A DNA stretch of 64,000 nucleotides from Monilinia fructicola (taxonomy: Eukaryota > Ascomycota > Leotiomycetes > Helotiales > Sclerotiniaceae), in the NCBI GenBank assembly GCA_008692225.1, contig VICG01000007.1:1399501-1463500 (forward strand), written 5' to 3'. The notes under the pieces are model-generated. The model worked only from the letters and a program-made list of their open reading frames with translations. It was not told the origin of the DNA and did no database searches. Shown here in pieces: positions 52,225 to 63,408 of this stretch. Numbering within the stretch: the stretch's first letter is position 1; each line of letters begins with the position of its first letter. The translations under genes and the position numbers were made by a program.

Positions 52225-53701
52225 ATGACTAATTCCAATGATCTAAAACCGCCTAAAGTTTCGAAACAAGGAGCACGGAAGCGCAAGAGGGAAGGTACTT
52301 CAGAAAATTCTGGTCTCACATCTTCTCTTGAAAGCGGAAAAAGAAATAAACGGGCTACCAGAGCATGTGAGCGCTGTCGCAACAAAAAGATAAAGGTATG
52401 CATACTATAGTATCAGATGATCGGCTATCCATATTCTAATTCTATAACAGTGTGATATTGAACGTGACATCGCCTGCAATGCATGTGTCGATGCCAATGT
52501 TGTATGCGAGGCAGGCAATGGGAAGCACACTGAGGACAAAAAGTATCCTCCGGGGTGGGTATTTCTCTGCTTCTATGCAATACGGGGACTGACACATGCA
52601 ATCAGATACACTGAATCCCTAGAGAATACTTACCAAGCAATGATACTTGTTACTGACAAGCTGTGGCGCATGGTAAAAAATAGAGAAGAATGGACATTTG
52701 CAGAGCCTCGGATGAAGGACGGAGGGAAAGGGCCAGTAGTCATTCATGACATAGCGCAGGCTCTTGGATGCATACGAAATGCACCTGGTCTTCCAGAATG
52801 CTTCGTCGAGGATGCACCAGCTCTATTGAATCGATTATCAGCAGAAGAGGAGTCGAAAGTAAAGCAGGAAGCTCAGACAGAAACCACCACATCTACTGAA
52901 GAGGCTTCACCTGAAAGTCAATCTAAGCCACCTCAGTCCTCACCTAGATTCAAAGTTGACTCGCCAACCGAGCTCCCACCTCCAAGTTACTCAAGCCAGT
53001 TCCCCCAGTCTCCCAAAATAGACCAGTATCTCCCAACGAAGCCTTCCATCCAGCTTCAATGCCAATCAGCAAACAAATTTCCACCACAAGCACCAATGTC
53101 GAGATCGGCAACCGTAGATCAAAGACTCGACGTCTCTAGAACGCAGCATGAGCCTTCCACTGGATCACCAAATATACCTCACGGCCATAAGGTAAACAAA
53201 TTGTCATCAGACTTCTCTGGCGGTATGTCATGGTGCAATAGAATCAATACCACTATGGACAGTCGCCGAGCACCTGGTTTAATAATACAATCACAAGCTT
53301 ATCAATACCAAGAACAACAGGCATTGTCTGCCTCATCTACAGTCTCACCTTTCTCGCCTACTTGCCATACCAACTCGCCATTTCAATCCACCATTTCATC
53401 GTTTTCGCCTACTTACCAAGCAAACTCACCATTATCTTCCGAAACTTCTTACGAAGGAGACTCTTCATTATCTTCATCGCCATACCTCCCCAACTTGCAA
53501 AAGGATGCCTACTTCCCCTCTGTTCATCATCTTGACGACGCTGAAACGCAGGTATTCCACGACCTGAATACGCCATTAGGGTTTTGTGATTCCATGTTCA
53601 CATTCGACGTGGGATTCAGTGATCTAAGCGGCAGTTTATTTCCTGTTGAAGATGAACCTTACAGCCAAGATTTGCTGCTCAAGGTAACTAGTCTTGACTG
53701 A
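52225..53701 (+). CDS. Zn2Cys6 fungal-type transcription regulator
   Basis: Three exons, 52225-52395, 52451-52554 and 52606-53701, with clean GTATGC...AACAG and GTGGGT...ATCAG introns in matching phases, giving 456 residues. A basic segment (KQGARKRKREG) precedes the binuclear zinc cluster, whose six cysteines fall at residues 48, 51, 58, 66, 69 and 76 (C-x2-C-x6-C-x7-C-x2-C-x6-C). The first intron splits the cluster after the third lysine-rich turn, a common position in this family. YTESLENTYQAM after the cluster may be the linker and short dimerisation helix. The rest is Ser/Pro/Gln-rich with repeated SPFSPTCHTNSP-like units, a likely activation region. No fungal-specific middle homology domain is visible. 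It acts in the nucleus on DNA; targets are unknown. The frame is intact. Confidence 0.9.
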
Positions 53702-54760
53702 GGACAGAGTAGATCAAGGTTTTGTACTGGAAGTTTTCAAGACTTGTTCCCAGCAAGGACAGATACATATGCTGTTTTTATGAGTGTAGCATAGTAAATT
53801 GGCTCAGATCTACCTACCATTCTTATTATTCTGCCCAAGAATCAAGAAATGGTCTGGTCTGAAGAGAGGTGTCTTATGGTTCAGACCCAGCGAAGACGAA
53901 TTTTGTGGCTTTCTTTGGGGTAGCCACGATGTACACTCACTACATCTTGATAGGAGACTCAACTTGTACTATTTGATGAGATCACGGTCTATTGGTCACG
54001 GAGTTTCAGGGGCAGGAGCAGATACCATGGCGTTTAATCACCAATAAGACGCTTGACCGGATGTCAACCTTGGGTATTCATGTTTGGTGTGGAAATGGTA
54101 TACATTTTGTACATTATAGTGCTGTCATAATTCAACTTTGTGTAGTTGTCAGCTTTGATAAGCAATCGGGGTAGTTTATGATCTTATGGTGAGGAAGACT
54201 GATCAGCGTACTGCCTGCTCTAGTGCCTCGACAAAAGATCTACTTCTAGGATTCGGGAAAGCTTCACTCGACGTCTATGCAATAGCACGTTGTTCGTCTG
54301 TGCCTTTTCTCCTCGATATTTTTGTGGTAACGTGCTAGATCAAAAATAGGATCTGGGAGACTGAGTAGACCTAACTTCGATGCATCGGGTCTTGAATATC
54401 TCCAGGGGTATAAAGATCAATCTGGAACAACTAGTTACTCAGTCTACTTACTGTATGCAGAACAACAATGAATGAGCTGGACATTGGAATGCTCGTCTCT
54501 GCCAACATTCCTCAAAGAGAGACAATTAGACAGTCCCTAATTTGCACACACCGAGACCACATCCGCGGTAACTCCGCCGCCCAGCAGATATTTTCTTTTT
54601 TTCACCGAACAGTTCTGATCTTTGACGTTGTGATCTACCAGACAGGGTCCTACCAATCAAAAGCAAAAGCTTGTGGGACGGAGTTTATGTATGTCCGGCA
54701 TACACAAACAAGGGTTATTTATTGCTGTGATACCCCAGCTGCTGTCTGTTGGTGAGTAAG

Positions 54761-54820
54761 CTTTTACCAGCTTTTACCAGCTTTTACTAGCTTTTGCCAG
54801 CTTTTGCCAGCTTTTACTTG
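54761..54820. repeat. 10-bp tandem repeat CTTTTACCAG
   Basis: Six consecutive copies with variants CTTTTACTAG, CTTTTGCCAG and CTTTTACTTG; the period of ten is strict. It is intergenic, downstream of the Zn2Cys6 gene. Confidence 0.85.
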
Positions 54821-56901
54821 CGTTTTATTTCATTTTACTCTCTTTTTTCATAATTTTAGCATTCGGATATGTTCGATACGTCTTTGAATTATGAATTTAT
54901 TACAAATGTCATCGGCATCAACCTGCGGTCTGCCGTTTTGGGGATCAATGCAGAAGAATTTGTTCTACTCATGATCACTCATCGATGAATGATCGTGAAA
55001 ATTGCTCCAGCCTCCCCCGCTGTACCCGCTCTATCCATCCACGTTGTACTCCGTACTTGTACTGTACAGTACCAGTACAGCACGCTTAGATCAAATCCCT
55101 CAGCTAGGTTTACCTTGCCCTGGTCCATGTGGGATTTGCGTGGTATCTGTACATAGTAGGTCTAATGGGATCCATCGTCACATGGTAACTGTCAAGGTAT
55201 CAAGCCGAATTACCGTTCTGTTACTGGGGTTGCTCGGTCGACGACTAGTAAGTATTGTGCGAGTGGGCTGTGACTCGTGAGAAAAGAATCTACTGTCATC
55301 ACATATGCTGTTAATCCCTCGTGGAAGTGATAGGATAGCGTAGATGAGGGAATTCATCAATAGCAATAAAAACCACGTTTAGACTTCTCGAATGCGAAAT
55401 GCGAAACGCGAAGTCTGGCTGAGTATAATATCGTCTAATTTGAAATGGCACGCTGCTTCTACATGACCATTGTCAATGGATGAATTTACGATGATCTAGG
55501 TTCTCAGTGCGCGCAATTAACGTATTCGTACGTCTTCAATGCATCTCGTGCCTCTTTTAGCACGAGAATAATGTAAGTAACGATCTACGGAGTAAGTACT
55601 GTAACGTGCGTAGCATGGCACGACCAAAATCAATAAACGAGCGAATCCTGGAAGTTTCCGCGTCGGGCCCGAGTACGGATACTGGAATCCGAATTATATG
55701 CCGCTCGGAGACTTTTTCACGCCGTATGGGGTGAGTGGTTGCACGGCATGGTGTCCAAACTGCATGCATCCCCGTAACAGTCATCGCCGCGCAGCCAGGC
55801 TGAGCCAGCATCTTGTTTACATGGATATGAGTTTTTGCCATCAGATTGTTCTTATGATCGATGATCCCTGGGCTGATCTGACAGCCAGTGGCAGGAGATT
55901 AGGGTTTGTATATTACGCTTTCGGTGAGTAGTGTTGCAGAAAAGCTTTTCATACTGGTTTGGCCCCCAAAGTTGGGGGAGGATCGCTATTTTAGTTCTTT
56001 TGGATTGGCCTTGTTTGCAAGAAACGAGATGAGATTCATCAGACTTGAGATCAGTCGTAGGTAGGGCTTAGCCTCGAGGGTTATTGTTGGTCTTATCTTG
56101 TGCCCCGTCACATACTTAGGGGAGACGTAGGAGAGTGATAAACCTTCAAGGCGCTGATTTAACTCAGGTCTATGGACCGTGAAACGCTGGCTGGATTTAG
56201 GTCTTCTCAATTGGGATTCTGGATTAGCTTACGCCTGTTCAGTTTGCGATGCTCAGAGGGTGATTGGGCTGTCAGAGGAAGCAGGCTCGTTTGTTGTTGA
56301 GATGTATGTCAGCAATCAATTCTTGTATCTCAACTTCTGTCAGCATGCATCATAGCCATCGGGGTTCCTAATCCGCTGGCTTGATATCTGCTCTCAGCTT
56401 CATTTTCATGTACTTTTTTTCCTGTAAGGCTCAGGACATATTAGCCATGAGAGGCTCTGATTGGTAACGAAGGTGTTCAAGAGATACATCAAGTTGGCCA
56501 CATTGAACTGATGGAACGACAATTGCATAATCAACCTTTATATCTACCTGAAGCACCAAGTAGATGCTATTTCGGAGATGACCTCTTACACTATTTTCCG
56601 AATATTCTTCCTCGAAATTGAACCTTTGTATGAATATTCTTTTCCGAAAATTTCTCCATGCATAGGGGTATTCTTAATGCCACTCATACCATGATTTCTC
56701 GTCAACTCCCTCGGAGGAAAAACTTGGGGCAGATTCAACACCGAGTGTTGATGGAAAGATTCCATGTAAAGACTTATGAATGAGCTATAAGTGCAAGAGT
56801 TAGGTCGTTTTTGCAATCTTGTTGCGATTTAGATGAGAGCTTTTGCTATCTTAATTATTCCTCACTTTCTTCATGTTTTATAGAAGTGCGCCGGCTTTCC
56901 T

Positions 56902-57219
56902 TTGGATGAAATCCCCTTGTGGATAGCGAATCGTCACTATATTAAGTCTATTAAGCATACATTACGAGAGTCTAGCTCTCTTGCATTAGCCAAGGCCCAC
57001 CGAAGTATCGATATTACAGAAAAGGGGCATTCTTTGCGTAACCACATACTTAAGCCCCCCCCTCCCCCCTGGTTTTTCCCTTGGATACAAAAGATTATAT
57101 ATATAGTTACTGTCGTAATGTGCCCAATAACAATAGCTCAGGCTACAGTCCGATTGGAGATCCTTCAAGCTTTTGGTCTTGACAGTATGTCGATTACTTC
57201 AACAAATTCATCAAGCTAA
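56902..57219 (+). CDS. Doubtful small protein with a membrane segment
   Basis: A 105-residue frame from an ATG that may be internal, since the same frame extends upstream through sequence reading AGFPL. It has a charged N-terminal half, a PPPPPW run and one hydrophobic segment (IIYIVTVVMCPITIAQA). I recognise no family; it may be a fragment of a decayed gene. Confidence 0.2.
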   Translation: MDEIPLWIANRHYIKSIKHTLRESSSLALAKAHRSIDITEKGHSLRNHILKPPPPPWFFPWIQKIIYIVTVVMCPITIAQATVRLEILQAFGLDSMSITSTNSSS

Positions 57220-58230
57220 ATGGATTCCTTCCATCAAGATGATTTCAATGTTAAAGATCTCTTGTTATAAAATTCCAGTCCAGATCATTGGACAATGGGT
57301 ATAGTCATTCAAGAACGAGACTAAAGTAGCATCCTTTTCTAGATCAAGTCATTGAAGTAAACCTTCATCCGCAAATTCTACAAAGCTGTTGCTGGCATCA
57401 AAGTTTGCTGTTGGCAGCTATTGACGCCGTTGGCACCAGATTTATCTATCCCGCATTCTTATTTAGCACGATTGGATTTCCGCACCCAACTGGCAATGAA
57501 ACGGTTTGTTGAAGTCATTTGGCCTCAAAATTACATTCACGTAATTAAATAATATTTTCATACCCGCGTTACCATGCTGCAGTTGTTCGAAAGATTTCAT
57601 TGTGCTGCCTACACCATTATCGTCTTCGTCGTCGCACGGCATTTAGTGGCATTTTACATGCATGGACTTTTACTGAACCCCATCTGATCTAATGTCGTAT
57701 CACTTGAATTCAAATGTTATTAGGTTTCTTTCGATTTGACGAATCGAATAATCCAGTAGATTATCGCCAATGGTATCAATTGCCAACAAATGGTATTGGC
57801 TATTTGTCGAAATCACATTTTATTGCTAATTGGCTGTCGACATGAACTGTTATTTGTCAATGGCAGTATGGCCGCCTTCACTGCCAAATGCCAATATACC
57901 CACCTACCCGTAACTGGGAACTTGGCAAAACATTTTTTTTTGTATTCGACTGTTGGAGCTTCACCAGACTGATGAAGAGGATTCATGGTTTCCAAAAACG
58001 AAAACCAAGACCTCATGCAAATGTGAGGCGTTGGTGTGCCATCGAATTTTCTCAACATGGTAAAACTGCTGCCTGAGCATAAGCTGTATGTATACACACT
58101 CAGCCGCACACTGCCAACCTCCGACTTTTCATCTGGATACAGACAGCAGTTTATGAGATCTGAAGGACTACGACCAATCACACCTAAAATGGTCGAGAGC
58201 TCCAAGTTGTAGAAACTCGCATACCAAGAG

Positions 58231-60630
58231 ATGGATCCTCTCACGGCGATAGGTCTCGCCTCGGCCGTAATCCAATTCATCGACTTTGGCCTCAAAATCG
58301 CCGCACGTCTCGACGATCTCAATAGAGCCACTTCCGCTCAAGTTCCCCCATCGCTCCAAGCGATATCGACTCAACTGCCCCTTCTGCTCTCTTCTCTTGG
58401 ACGCATGAAAACGGGCTCTCAGATCAGCAAGCTGGATTTCGACTCGAAATGTATCCTCCGCGGAGTGGTCGCTGGATGCATGGCTCAAATTGCGAAAATA
58501 GAAGAGATTATCGAGAAGGTTTCTGCGGCGCCAGGTGATTCTTTCAAGGTGAAGATTGGGAAGGTCTTTGTGAGTCTTAGATGTGATGAGCAGGCTTGGG
58601 AGATCGAGAGGAACCTACATACGTATGTTTCGGTGCTGGTTTTGCATCATGTGGTTGATGCTTCTGCTGGCGCGCCGGCGTTTGCTGCAGACCATTTTTT
58701 CGATGTCAGAGAGAAGAGGGTGTCGCCATTCATCGAACGTCCCGCTTTGACGAAGCAGCTTGAAGACTGTCTTGATCGAACTGCGAGATCGCAGGCTCAG
58801 GCGCCGACTTTGCTCCTGGTTCATGGCAAAAGGCGGGTCGGGAAGACGCAGTTGGTGTTGCAGTATTGCCACCAGGCGCATTCTCTCGGGCAATTCCAAA
58901 CGGCATTTTGGCTTGATGCTTCGTCTTCTCAGAGCGTCGCGCTTGGTTTCGAGGCAGTTTTTGCGACGGTCAAGAGGTCCATGGATGCATCTCGGGCAGA
59001 AAAGCTCGAGTTTGTTGGAAGCTTCTTGAAAGATCGGTGGCATCCATGGTTGTTAGTTCTCGATAAATACAATGCTCAAGAGCACGAGGAGATTATGGAG
59101 TTGCTGCCACAAAATGGACACGGCGGCATCATCATCATATCTTGCCTATCCGAACTCCCTGGTGTGGACGAAACCGTTGAAGTTCCGCGCTACCTTACTC
59201 AATCAGATCAAGCCGAGGTTAATAATCTCCTCATTCAAGCGGTGCATAACAGGTCCACCGCGGGGATCAAAGGCGCTGTAGAAAAAGGTGCGGATGTCAA
59301 TACTCTTATTTGGGATGAATGGCCCGTTCTTCACCGCTGCGTACTTCTCTCACTCCACGAAGCCGTTCGTTTCCTATTGGCCCAAGGTGCCAATCCGTGC
59401 AGGGTGGGAACATGCAGCAGTGCACTCTACTGGGCCGCCAAAAGCAATAGTTGGTATATTTTCATGATGATATTGGATTGCAGAGATGAATCGGGTTCGC
59501 TATGGAAGCAAGCAGATTATCAAGCCGCTGCTAAAGTTTGTGCTCAGGCGGGAAATATAGGGATCATGGAGGCCATACTGAGAAAGACGGAAGAAATCAC
59601 AGCTAAATGTGATTACGAGACGCCGTTGAAGAACGCGGCAGGAAAAGGCAAAGCAGAGATGGTCAAGTTCCTGATCGGGAGAGGGGAGTTGAAGGACAAC
59701 ATGAAGCAAGGCGAAGATGCTCTGGTCCGTGCAGCGATCGATGGGAATTTCGAAATCGTAAAACTCCTGTATGAGGAAGGACATGTAGACCTGAACGCAA
59801 GAGATGCACATGGGACAACGGCATTGTGCTATGTGGCAAAGCTGAAGGGCATGGATCGCAATGCGGAACTGGGGATCGAGATGGCCCGATTTCTGCTGGA
59901 GAGGGGGGCCGATCCAAATCTATGTGGCAAAGATGAAGGGCCGCTCCACGGCGCAGCGATATATGACCACCCGGAAATGCTTCAGCTGCTGCTGAAACAC
60001 GGCGCTGATATCGCGCGTGTTGTTAACGGCTGGTCGCCGTTGAAACTGGCGATCAAATATAATAGTCCGCTCGCTGTCACGTTTATCTCAAGCTACATCG
60101 TGAGCCCTGAGGACTTGGATGAACGTCAGGAAATGATCAATGCGGCGCTGCTATATGCTGCAGGAAAAGGGGATCGCGATGCAATTCTGCAATTATTGCA
60201 AGCGGGTGCCGACATTAATACCAGGCAGACGGAAGAAGCTGGGGGGAGCACACCATTGCTTGTTGCGATCGGTAGTGGGGAGATGCAAAGTGCAAGGTTA
60301 TTGGTGCGTCGAGGTGCGAAGTTGGATATGGTGGGTGAGAGGGGAACCATGGCGCTGGAGATGGCTATCAGGAAAGGATATGAGTTGTTGGCCCGGGATA
60401 TAGTAGAAAAGGGTGGGGATATGAAGGTTAAGATTGGGGAGCATGGGGACACGGTTCTGGGTTTAGCGGTTAGGGAAAGGCATTTGAAGGTGGTGAGAGT
60501 TTTGTTGAAGAAATCGGTAGACTTGGAAGGAGATAACAAATTTGGGGAGACTGCATTGGATATTGCGGAGGAGAATGGTGACGAAAAGATCATTGCTCTG
60601 TTGGAAGGACGAGAGGTTGAGGATGAATAG
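58231..60630 (+). CDS. NOD-like receptor: P-loop NTPase with ankyrin repeats
   Basis: An intact, intronless 799-residue frame starting MDPLTAIGLASAVIQFIDFG, the N-terminal helix typical of fungal STAND/NLR proteins, with an N-terminal helical domain to about residue 150. A nucleotide-binding module follows: Walker A GKRRVGKTQ (199-207), Walker B LLVLD (274-278) and GGIIIIS (298-304), where NB-ARC proteins usually have a TSR-type sensor. After about residue 330 the protein passes directly into roughly a dozen ankyrin repeats (GADVNT, GADPNL, GADIARV, GADINT and similar) to the C-terminus. The ARC/winged-helix part of a full NB-ARC is not evident. Such proteins act in the cytosol in self/non-self recognition and heterokaryon incompatibility; the ligand is unknown. 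Confidence 0.88.
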   Translation: MDPLTAIGLASAVIQFIDFGLKIAARLDDLNRATSAQVPPSLQAISTQLPLLLSSLGRMKTGSQISKLDFDSKCILRGVVAGCMAQIAKIEEIIEKVSAAPGDSFKVKIGKVFVSLRCDEQAWEIERNLHTYVSVLVLHHVVDASAGAPAFAADHFFDVREKRVSPFIERPALTKQLEDCLDRTARSQAQAPTLLLVHGKRRVGKTQLVLQYCHQAHSLGQFQTAFWLDASSSQSVALGFEAVFATVKRSMDASRAEKLEFVGSFLKDRWHPWLLVLDKYNAQEHEEIMELLPQNGHGGIIIISCLSELPGVDETVEVPRYLTQSDQAEVNNLLIQAVHNRSTAGIKGAVEKGADVNTLIWDEWPVLHRCVLLSLHEAVRFLLAQGANPCRVGTCSSALYWAAKSNSWYIFMMILDCRDESGSLWKQADYQAAAKVCAQAGNIGIMEAILRKTEEITAKCDYETPLKNAAGKGKAEMVKFLIGRGELKDNMKQGEDALVRAAIDGNFEIVKLLYEEGHVDLNARDAHGTTALCYVAKLKGMDRNAELGIEMARFLLERGADPNLCGKDEGPLHGAAIYDHPEMLQLLLKHGADIARVVNGWSPLKLAIKYNSPLAVTFISSYIVSPEDLDERQEMINAALLYAAGKGDRDAILQLLQAGADINTRQTEEAGGSTPLLVAIGSGEMQSARLLVRRGAKLDMVGERGTMALEMAIRKGYELLARDIVEKGGDMKVKIGEHGDTVLGLAVRERHLKVVRVLLKKSVDLEGDNKFGETALDIAEENGDEKIIALLEGREVEDE

Positions 60631-61482
60631 AATGCGAAAAGGTATCACATTGATACTTGATACTGTATAACAATAGAGTAGAAGACCTAGATAATTTTCA
60701 CAATCTAGAGGTACATCATGAGGCGAGATGAGGGGTATATAAACCTCCATATTTTTGAAGCATTTCCCCTTTCTGTCATATATACCAGCATATTTTAATA
60801 AACACCAAGACGTCCCCAGAAAGCTTACGACTCAACAGGAAAGAAGCATTCAAAACATTCATGAGCATACCTGCCCACGTCTCCGTCTCCGACGAGACAT
60901 CACAATCAATCTAAAACAGATCGCAGTCCAATGACCAGCTTAAAACTTCTCAAGCATTGGGTCACGACTTGAAACCCCACCATCCATCCATCCATCCACT
61001 GCAGGAACAGCTTTGGAAATTTGTACATGTGACGCCGAAGGAAGAATCTGAACGTTGAGGCTTTGAGCCCTCTATAGCTAGCCGCCACAAGACCTCCCTT
61101 CACGTTCACAGCCGACCTCTTCATCATTTCATCAACGCAGCCTCCTCAAATGGGTGTTCAACTCTTCAACGGTCTCGTGCCTTAGCCACAAGAATCAAAG
61201 AGGTGTAATGATCAATGAAAATTCAGTGCTAGCGTGTTTCAATACGAAGGAGTTTGAGGCTCTGCTCGGTATGAATACCTCTCTAGTTTATCGCCAAACC
61301 ACTACTGGGAACTCTTTTTGAATGTTTTTTATCAAGATAGTCAAACACCAGTCATTAGTTCTCTAGCATTCAAATATGGGATACCCTATATACAAAAAGT
61401 TTCTGCATGAAGCATTCACTCTAGATGACCTCATTTCCATATTAGTACTCAAAAATGATTGAGCCTTAACTCACTCAGCTAT
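60631..61482. other. Intergenic region, convergent 3' ends
   Basis: It lies between the 3' ends of the NLR-like gene (plus) and the acid phosphatase gene (minus). A short CATC tract occurs at about 60981-60999; nothing else could be supported. Confidence 0.5.
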
Positions 61483-63189
61483 TTAAGCAAACAAAGTACC
61501 ATCAAAGTCCTTCCCACTCGTCACATTGGAAATAGTCCAGTTTCCAAAGCAAACATAATCGTAATTTGCCAACGCCGTCACGTTACTCTGACTTTCCAAG
61601 AACTTACCAATCTCACACAATCCATCTGATCTTCCTTTGCACGCACCGCCTCGGATAGTATCCAATGGGAGGATACCATGGTTAAGTCTCATCCTGATGA
61701 ACTTGTATGGGGCATTGTCAGGATCATACCCATATTGAGTGGGTGTGTATTGAACCTTTGACGTCTTCTCTGCGACTGGGTTGGCGGAGCCACAGCCGAT
61801 GGTTTCAGTCATTAGACGTGCGCCGAAAGGAGTGATATGAGAGAGGATGAACTTTCTCTTTGGGTCGGGTGGGTATTGCGTGAGACTTGGAGCATCTCGG
61901 AAATAATCCATGCTCATTGCTGTTAAAGCTGATACGATGATATCATCGTGAGAGAAGTCGGCGTAGAACTTTTGGTCCAATGGGAATGTGGTTGGATTAT
62001 TGTCAAGGGTAGAATTTACAGATGAGTTGGAGGAGGTAATATACTGATGCTGGAGACGCGCAAGGAGCTCTTGAACATATCCAAGGCCTTGAGCACGCCC
62101 TGTGGGGTTTCCATATGCGTAATCGTACCAGTCTATTAGGCGTTTGTCAATAAGGGAAGAGTCAAGAAATTTGGCACAAAAGCCAACTCACATATCATGT
62201 CCAGAGTGTTTTCGAATCCGGCCCATTCATCCTCCGTAAATAGCCCGCAAAAGTCACTCATACCAATGTATGCATACTCATATGCGCAGATACTTTGCAT
62301 GGCATAGGTATCGTTGTAATTTAATTCGAAACCAGATGGCGCATACTTCTGCAATCGCTTTGTCGCACCGGCCAAGTATTTGGGAAGATAAGTGTAGAGA
62401 TTCAAGTCTCCGATGTTCCAGATTCCATCAACATAGTCGTTGAAACAGCTGTCATATGATGCCAAGGTGTTATTCTCAGTTCCTCCTTCAGGAATGATCA
62501 CCACATCGAACCCTGCGGTCACGTTTTCAAAAGCAGGATCTGGTACGGTTGCATAACTAGGGCCAAAGAATCCCAATGCCCAATTAATTTGACTGTTCTC
62601 AATTCTCGATTGTGAAGTCGTGCGTAGAGTAATCTTTGGGCGTGCTGTGCCATTGGGGTAGAATGGGTCGTAAGCAAGCTGTCCGACGGAAGCATTGTAT
62701 AGTGTTCGACCGTAACGATTCCAGAAGGAAACACCGGAAGTAAACTCTGTGATTGCACCTGCTCCAGTGAGGAGACCATTGTCTACCATTCCGTATTTGT
62801 AGGTGTTGAGAAATGTGAGAGGACCAGTGAAGCTCGCATTTGCGGACGTTGAAGTGAAGTTGGTAACCTTCTGAGCAAACCGCTCATCATTTACACCATC
62901 ATCCTCTGAGGTGGTTTGAAAACGCTGGGCATGCCTCTGGAGGACTTGCACCGATTCCTTGGAGGTTGTTAGCCGGCCAATTAGCATACAAATAGTCAAC
63001 ACGTATCCTTACAACTTGACAACCCTCCGGTAGTCCCACATGTTCTACACCAAAATAGTTCTCCTCATTATCAGCATAAGGAGTTATCTCTCCCCAGTAC
63101 TTCTGAATTTTATTTATATCTGTGAGAAGTTGAGCTGCGTTAGCCGAGACCAACAACGCGTTGGTAGCAACCAATGTGGAAAGATGCAT
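61483..63189 (-). CDS. Secreted histidine acid phosphatase
   Basis: Three exons, 63189-63013, 62957-62192 and 62132-61483, joined by 55- and 59-nt introns with GTAAGG/CCAAG and GTGAGT/TAATAG borders in matching phase, giving 530 residues. Residues 1-19 form a signal peptide (MHLSTLVATNALLVSANAA). The phosphate-binding motif reads LQRHAQRF (catalytic His 68), the variant of RHGxRxP seen in a fungal branch of the histidine phosphatase superfamily; the C-terminal proton-donor motif is FSHDD (His 376, Asp 377). Many N-glycosylation sequons (NFT, NAS, NVT, NNT, NSS, NWT) fit an extracellular or wall enzyme that releases phosphate from organic esters. The frame is intact. A CACGTGGGG box about 210 bp upstream suggests phosphate-starvation control. 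Confidence 0.93.
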
Positions 63190-63270
63190 CGTGAGACGTA
63201 ATTATAGTAAAAGAACACGAACAATGGAAAGCCTGCCAAGAATCTCACCACTTGAGATTGAGCTTTGAGG

Positions 63271-63280
63271 TTATATATAC
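63271..63280 (-). promoter_or_regulatory. TATA box of the acid phosphatase gene
   Basis: On the minus strand this reads GTATATATAA, about 85 bp upstream of the ATG at 63189, a normal distance for a fungal core promoter including a short leader. Confidence 0.5.
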
Positions 63281-63399
63281 CATTGGGAAAATTATCTAAG
63301 TTTGCGTCCCTTGGGGGGCGATCGTTGTTTCCCTGCAGCACTCGTTCTTCTACCTTGTTCTTTCTATCTTTCCAGCCTTCCTAAAGAGAATAGAATTTC

Positions 63400-63408
63400 C
63401 ACGTGGGG
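63400..63408 (+). promoter_or_regulatory. CACGTGGGG box, candidate Pho4/NUC-1 site
   Basis: CACGTGGG is the known high-affinity site of yeast Pho4; NUC-1 is the filamentous-fungus counterpart. It sits about 210 bp upstream of the acid phosphatase start, the expected target class. A second, weaker GACGTGGG occurs at about 63596. Confidence 0.55.

Larger units (their letters stand above)
53702..58230. other. Intergenic region
   Basis: About 4.5 kb without a recognisable gene. It contains a 10-bp tandem repeat (54761-54820), two TACGGAGTA motifs (55047, 55586) and TACTGTACAGTA-like palindromic sequence near 55060-55080. Open frames at 54468-54755, 55557-55841 and 55698-55931 show no domain. Confidence 0.5.

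Noticed and set aside
58615..60593. Several minus-strand open frames of 84-155 residues
   Set aside because: They are antisense shadows of the intact NLR-like gene.
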